Source: CAYXGZ01 sp964464755 (lineage in GTDB: Bacteria; Planctomycetota; MHYJ01; JACPRB01). Taken from it: a stretch of 64,000 bases of DNA. This document shows, piece by piece, positions 60,153 through 64,000 of this stretch. Below the pieces are notes generated by a model that searched no databases, was not told where the DNA came from, and saw only the letters and a program-made list of their open reading frames with translations. Numbering within the stretch: the first letter of the stretch is position 1; each line of letters opens with the position of its first letter. The position numbers and the translations under genes were made by a program. The stretch is from assembly GCA_964464755.1 (NCBI GenBank), contig CAYXGZ010000012.1:1-64000 (forward strand), given 5' to 3'.

Positions 60153-62978
60153 GTGGGCCCGCTGAAGAACTTCAACAAGGAACAGGTCACGCTCGGCGCG
60201 GCGGCCCTGCTCGCCGCGCTTGTCTTCGGCTGGCAGTCCGCCCGCGGCGGGTCCGGGACCGCGGGCGCGGGCGGGGCGGGCGGCGACCGGACCTACGGCA
60301 CGCCGCGGCTCCAGGTGCCCGAGTTCGTGCAGCCCAAGGTCGACCACTACCTCCAGGGCCGCAACATCTGGGAGCCGCCGATCACCGGCCGGCTGCCCAT
60401 CCCCGAGATCCGCCATCCCGAGCCGCGGCTGGACGGCCCCGTGCTGCCCCCGCTGCGGCCCTCGCCGAACTTCGAGATCTTCAACCGCGCGCTGCTTCCG
60501 GGGAAGGACCGCGTGCTGCCGCGGGCGCTGGGGGTCTCGACCCCTCCGGGCCTGCTGCCCGCGGCCGAGCTCGAGGCGCTCAAGGCCCTCAAGGAGCCCG
60601 AGGCGGTCGGCGTGCCGGACCGCCGCAAGCAGCTCATGCGGCCGACGGGCGAGGCGATCGTCCACCTGAAGCCGCCCGCCAAGCCGATCGAGGGGCGGGT
60701 GCTCCTCGAGAAGCCCGACGGCACGATCATGATCGAGATCGTCAAGGGAGACTCGAAGCAGCGTCGGGAGATCAAGCCCGACGACATCGACCGCGCCCAC
60801 CCCGGCACCGAGGACGGCGTCGAGCGCGGCTGGGAGTACGAGAAGGACTACGACCGGCGCTCGCGCCGGCTCAAGGACACGGACGTCGACGGGCACGTGA
60901 AGCTCGGCCGCTGGTGCCGCGAGCAGTCCGGCATGCTGCCGGAGGCCGCGCGGTCGTTCCGCACGGCCCTGGAGACCCTGCGCCGGAAGAACGACGTGTC
61001 GCAGAAGTCGCGCGAGATCCTCTTCCAGCTCGCGGACACGCACCGCGACCTGGGGGATATCGACGGCGCCGTTGCCGTCGTCTCGGAGTTCCTCGACTCC
61101 GTCCGCGGCGGCACCCAGGAGACGGGCGACCTCCACCTGAAGCTCGGGGATCTCTTCCGCGCGATCGGCCACTTCGAGCGCGCGGGCCAGAGCTACCTCG
61201 CCGCGGCGCTCCTCGAGCCCGCGCGCCAGGCCGGCCGGACGATGCTCGCCCGCGTGCAGTACGAGGCCGGGCGCGACGTCGACGCCCTCGACACGCTGGA
61301 CCAGATGGCCAAGGCGCTCGGCAAGCTCGAGGACGAGGCCCTGCTCGTCCAGGCGCTCTGCCAGCTCCGCCAGGGCAACGCGGCGGCGGCCCAGGCCTCG
61401 CTCGCGGGCGTGCTGGCCGCCAGGCCGGACCACTCCGAGGCCCTGAACGCCGCGGGCGTCGCCCACGCGCTCCTCGGCCAGCCCGAGGGGCCGGCGAGGT
61501 TCGCGGCGGCCATCAAGGCGAACCAGTACGAGATCGACGCGTGGCTGAACCTCGCGGTGCTCTACCTGGCGGCGGGCGCCGCCCCCGAGGCCGAGGCGCT
61601 GTACCAGGCGGCCGCGCAGCGCGATCCGGACTCCCCGACGGCGCTCGCGGGCCTCGGGCTCGTGCAGGCGCTGAAGACCCAGGGCAAGGACACGGGCGGC
61701 CACCTGGACCGCGCGCTGGCCGTGCGCCCCGGGCACTACTACTCGAAGTACGCCCTCGGGCACCTCGCTCTCCAGGCGGGTCGCGCGCAGGAGGCCCTCG
61801 ACCGCTTCACGGAGAGCTTCCGGGACGAGTCGTCCTACCTCCCGGCCTACTACGACGCGTCGCTGGCCTACCTGGCCCTCGCCCGCGAGGAGCAGCGCGC
61901 CGGCCAGTACGGGCCGGCCGAGCAGCGGGCCGGGCGGATGGAGCGCGCCGCCTCGCTGCGCGTGAACGCCGAGACGCTGCTCGGGTCGATGCGCGAGCTG
62001 GACCCGACCCGGGCGGAGACCTACATCGCGCTCGGCTGCGTCTACGCCTCCCAGGGCCGCCCCTCGGAGGCCCTCGCCGCGTTGAACCAGGGCGCGACCG
62101 GCGCCCAGCCCGATCCGCTCGTCGAGTACGCCCGGGGCTTCGTCGACTACTGGTACTCGGGCGAGAACCGCAAGCAGGGGATCGAGCTCGCCGAGGGCCG
62201 CTTCCGCGGCGGCTCCCTGATGCAGCCAGTCACCGAGTCCGACAAGGACTGGATCGCCGCGTGCGTCGACGCGCTGAAGAAGGTCGACGATTGGAAGACG
62301 AAGCGCGTGCTCTTCGAGGACCGCTTCGACAACAACCAGTGGTCCCCGACGGCGGCCTGGCTCCGCGTCGAGGCGCCCAACGGCCCCCAGATGAAGGCCG
62401 AGGGCGGCCGCTGGGCCGTCAGCGGCGTCCAGGGTTCGGGCCGCAGCTCCCGCCTCACCGGGCTGGAGCGCCGCGACATCGCCGGCGTGGAGTTCCTGAG
62501 CGTCGAGGCCGTGCTCACGTGGGAGTCGCTGGCGGGCCAGGAGATCGGCTGCTCGGTGTTCGTCTCGAAGCCGGCGGGTTCCGGCGCCACGGAGCAGGCC
62601 CAGGGCGTCCACCTCGTCGTGACCGAGGACCGCGTCAAGGGGCTGCGGCTCGGCTTCGGCTACGGCATGGCCGTCCGCGAGCGGGGCCCGGACCAGCTCG
62701 GCGCGTTCACGATGGCCCTGGCCGCCGGGACCAAGTCCCTGCGCTTCAAGATCGAGCGGCGCGAGGCCGAGGCGCGCACGTGGGTCTTCGAGCTCTTCCT
62801 CTGGGACGAGGCGAAGCAGGACTGGAAGCTCGCGATCGAGAAGGCGCCCCCGAAGGTGCCTCACTCGGGGGATAATGTCCCGTACATCCTGTCGCTGTGG
62901 GGCCGGTCGGCCGTCGAGTCCCAGAAGGTCGGGTTCGGGATCGACGACGTCCGCGTCCTCATCACGACCCGGCGCTAG
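60153..62978 (+). CDS. Large TPR-repeat protein of the pilus-like operon
   Basis: 941 residues. One N-terminal span (~12-27, LGAAALLAALVFGW), a Gly/Pro-rich linker, a short beta region (~165-200) and about 12 TPR-type helical hairpins (~240-680, for example SYLAAALLEPARQAGR and AWLNLAVLYLAAGAAPEAEALY). A C-terminal beta-sandwich (~710-941) ends in VGFGIDDVRVLI, like a LamG/jelly-roll domain. GTG start 4 bp after the previous stop. Presumably a periplasmic scaffold or secretion partner; no orthologue recognised. Confidence 0.75.
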   Translation: MGPLKNFNKEQVTLGAAALLAALVFGWQSARGGSGTAGAGGAGGDRTYGTPRLQVPEFVQPKVDHYLQGRNIWEPPITGRLPIPEIRHPEPRLDGPVLPPLRPSPNFEIFNRALLPGKDRVLPRALGVSTPPGLLPAAELEALKALKEPEAVGVPDRRKQLMRPTGEAIVHLKPPAKPIEGRVLLEKPDGTIMIEIVKGDSKQRREIKPDDIDRAHPGTEDGVERGWEYEKDYDRRSRRLKDTDVDGHVKLGRWCREQSGMLPEAARSFRTALETLRRKNDVSQKSREILFQLADTHRDLGDIDGAVAVVSEFLDSVRGGTQETGDLHLKLGDLFRAIGHFERAGQSYLAAALLEPARQAGRTMLARVQYEAGRDVDALDTLDQMAKALGKLEDEALLVQALCQLRQGNAAAAQASLAGVLAARPDHSEALNAAGVAHALLGQPEGPARFAAAIKANQYEIDAWLNLAVLYLAAGAAPEAEALYQAAAQRDPDSPTALAGLGLVQALKTQGKDTGGHLDRALAVRPGHYYSKYALGHLALQAGRAQEALDRFTESFRDESSYLPAYYDASLAYLALAREEQRAGQYGPAEQRAGRMERAASLRVNAETLLGSMRELDPTRAETYIALGCVYASQGRPSEALAALNQGATGAQPDPLVEYARGFVDYWYSGENRKQGIELAEGRFRGGSLMQPVTESDKDWIAACVDALKKVDDWKTKRVLFEDRFDNNQWSPTAAWLRVEAPNGPQMKAEGGRWAVSGVQGSGRSSRLTGLERRDIAGVEFLSVEAVLTWESLAGQEIGCSVFVSKPAGSGATEQAQGVHLVVTEDRVKGLRLGFGYGMAVRERGPDQLGAFTMALAAGTKSLRFKIERREAEARTWVFELFLWDEAKQDWKLAIEKAPPKVPHSGDNVPYILSLWGRSAVESQKVGFGIDDVRVLITTRR

Positions 62979-62987
62979 GGAGGTACG

Positions 62988-63611
62988 ATGCGGCGCTCCC
63001 CGGGGTTCACGCTGATCGAGATCCTCGTCGTCATCGTCATCATCGGGATCCTCGCCTCGCTCGCGCTCGTCGGCGTCAACGCGGCCCTCAACAGCGCCAA
63101 GGTCAGCGCCACCGAGTCCATGCTCCGCACGCTCGAGGGGGCCTGCCACCAGTACCGCACGCGCTGGGGCGACTACCCGCCCTCCACGCTCACCGAGTTC
63201 AACGTGCAGCTCTCCAACGAGGTCAACAACGGCGCCGAGTCGCTCTGCGCCTGCCTCGGCTCCACGCTGAAGGGCGGGTCGCTGCTCTCGTCGGTGAAGG
63301 ATGACCAGTTCGTCAACATGGACCGCGACGCGGCCCCGCGCAACGTGACGACCTGGTTCTTCGGAGACACGCAGCTCCGGGAGGTCGCCGACGCCTATGC
63401 GCAGCCGATGACCTACCTCCACTGGAAGGACTACCGCCGCGCCCCGGTCCAGGTCCGGAAGTACTGGATGGCGGACGGGGGGCCGGAGCAGGTCGTGCAG
63501 GTGGAGGTCAGCGCCGCCACGAAGGCCTTCCAGCGCCAGGACTCCTTCCAGATGAGGTCCGCGGGCAAGGACGGGAAGCTCGGGACCCCCGACGACATCC
63601 AACTGCCGTAG
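62988..63611 (+). CDS. GspG-like pseudopilin
   Basis: 207 residues. Prepilin leader MRRSPG|FTLIEILVVIVIIGILASLA, Glu at +5. Longer than GspG, with a Cys pair in the loop CACLGS and a C-terminal SAGKDGKLGTPDDIQLP that recalls the GspG calcium loop (an aspartate-rich variant). It follows the TPR protein by 9 bp with GGAGGT. Second pseudopilin locus in the window, unlinked to the gspEFGHIJ block. Confidence 0.88.
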   Translation: MRRSPGFTLIEILVVIVIIGILASLALVGVNAALNSAKVSATESMLRTLEGACHQYRTRWGDYPPSTLTEFNVQLSNEVNNGAESLCACLGSTLKGGSLLSSVKDDQFVNMDRDAAPRNVTTWFFGDTQLREVADAYAQPMTYLHWKDYRRAPVQVRKYWMADGGPEQVVQVEVSAATKAFQRQDSFQMRSAGKDGKLGTPDDIQLP

Positions 63612-63621
63612 GGGAGACACG

Positions 63622-64000
63622 ATGGGCCGCGCCAGGCGCGCCGACGCGGGCGTCACGCTGATCGAGATCCTCGTCGTCATCGTCATCTTCTCGATGCTGA
63701 TGGGGCTGGGGGTCTCGGTCCTCCGCAACGCGAACAAGGACCTCGGCGTCCGGGCCGCGGCGGGCCGCGTCGTCGCGATGATCCGCGCCGCCCACGACCA
63801 CGCCCGCGCCGAGAACAGCCCGGCCTGGGTGATCTTCACGATGCAGGAGCCCTCCGCGGGCGCCCTCACCAAGGAGACGGTGGGGATGTGGCACTGCGAG
63901 GAGGACGGCCGCGGCGCCTTCGGCCTCGACCCCAAGGTGACCGGCGCGGTCATCCAGCCCGGCCGCATCGGGATGGGCTACCGGATGCGCAAGCCCGGCG
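63622..64000 (+). CDS. GspH-like pseudopilin, 3' end outside window
   Basis: First 126 codons only. Leader MGRARRADAG|VTLIEILVVIVIFSMLMGLG with Val instead of Phe at +1 and Glu at +5. The helix RAAAGRVVAMIRAAHDHARAE then SPAWVIFTMQEPS matches the GspH-type fold. It lies 10 bp after the previous pseudopilin, preceded by GGGGAGA. The C-terminal part is beyond position 64000. Confidence 0.8.
   Translation, partial: MGRARRADAGVTLIEILVVIVIFSMLMGLGVSVLRNANKDLGVRAAAGRVVAMIRAAHDHARAENSPAWVIFTMQEPSAGALTKETVGMWHCEEDGRGAFGLDPKVTGAVIQPGRIGMGYRMRKPG

Noticed and set aside
59931..63968. 1345-codon open frame on the minus strand opposite the pilus-like operon
   Set aside because: Antiphase shadow caused by the very high GC content; the + strand genes have prepilin leaders, TPRs and Shine-Dalgarno sequences, and the minus frame has none of these.

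Overview
The window is about 70% GC, densely coded and entirely chromosomal in character. It contains no phage, insertion sequence, CRISPR array or rRNA. A type II secretion (T2SS) pseudopilin cluster, RseP, many Sec signal peptides and periplasmic domains indicate a diderm bacterium. ECF sigma/anti-sigma pairs, FHA and TPR proteins, a DUF2225-type secreted protein and the gene style fit Planctomycetota or a nearby PVC-type lineage. That placement is inference; no 16S rRNA gene is present to confirm it.

Layout. 1-4059 (+): gspE (cut by the window edge), gspF, gspG and three further pseudopilins (H, I, J types). 4061-10824 (-): a complete oppABCDF peptide transporter operon whose OppC carries a large insertion. 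10985-12652 (+): an FHA-GAF-class III nucleotide cyclase. 12649-22347 (-): a UbiA-family prenyltransferase, an Sm-like small protein, rseP, dxr, a secreted protein of unknown function, an M14 carboxypeptidase, a 40-residue membrane peptide and comEC. 22384-25049 (+): ECF sigma, anti-sigma, a secreted coiled-coil protein and a cysteine-poor thioredoxin-fold protein. 25041-28935 (-): CCA-adding-type nucleotidyltransferase, receiver-PilZ regulator, ParA and a HAD phosphatase. 28967-32331 (+): an ABC exporter with a partner protein. 32335-36555 (-): a second ECF sigma/anti-sigma/membrane protein set followed by three tandem secreted thioredoxin-fold paralogues. 36657-43659 (-): rpsP, ffh, murA, a DUF2225-like gene, prmC, prfA and rpmE, with a zinc-ribbon membrane protein on the + strand. 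43725-46825: a degenerate M64-type peptidase, a small protein and a secreted unknown. 46860-46947: tRNA-Leu(CAG). 46996-54957 (-): dxs, ispA, xseB, an acyltransferase-like membrane protein, xseA, ymdB and rny. 55416-64000 (+): an FHA membrane protein, a GspL/PilM-like protein, a PilO/GspM-like protein, a TPR protein and two more pseudopilins, the last cut by the window edge.

Main discovery. In the tandem thioredoxin-fold genes at 32335-34989, two of the three paralogues are each interrupted by one in-frame TGA. In both it sits exactly three codons before a conserved Cys, giving U-H-A-C and U-G-E-C where a CxxC redox motif would be. The third paralogue has Asn-Pro-Ala-Cys at the same place. 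The first gene has a perfect 7-bp hairpin whose loop starts 18 nt after the TGA, built from codons that are rare in this genome. This is best read as a pair of selenoproteins in a secreted, TPR-linked thioredoxin family.

Other themes. Many genes have a -10 box only 6-9 nt upstream of the start codon and no Shine-Dalgarno sequence, suggesting widespread leaderless mRNAs. Convergent genes abut or overlap with no room for terminators. Isoprenoid genes (dxr, dxs, ispA, UbiA) and secretion/pilus-like genes are spread through the window.
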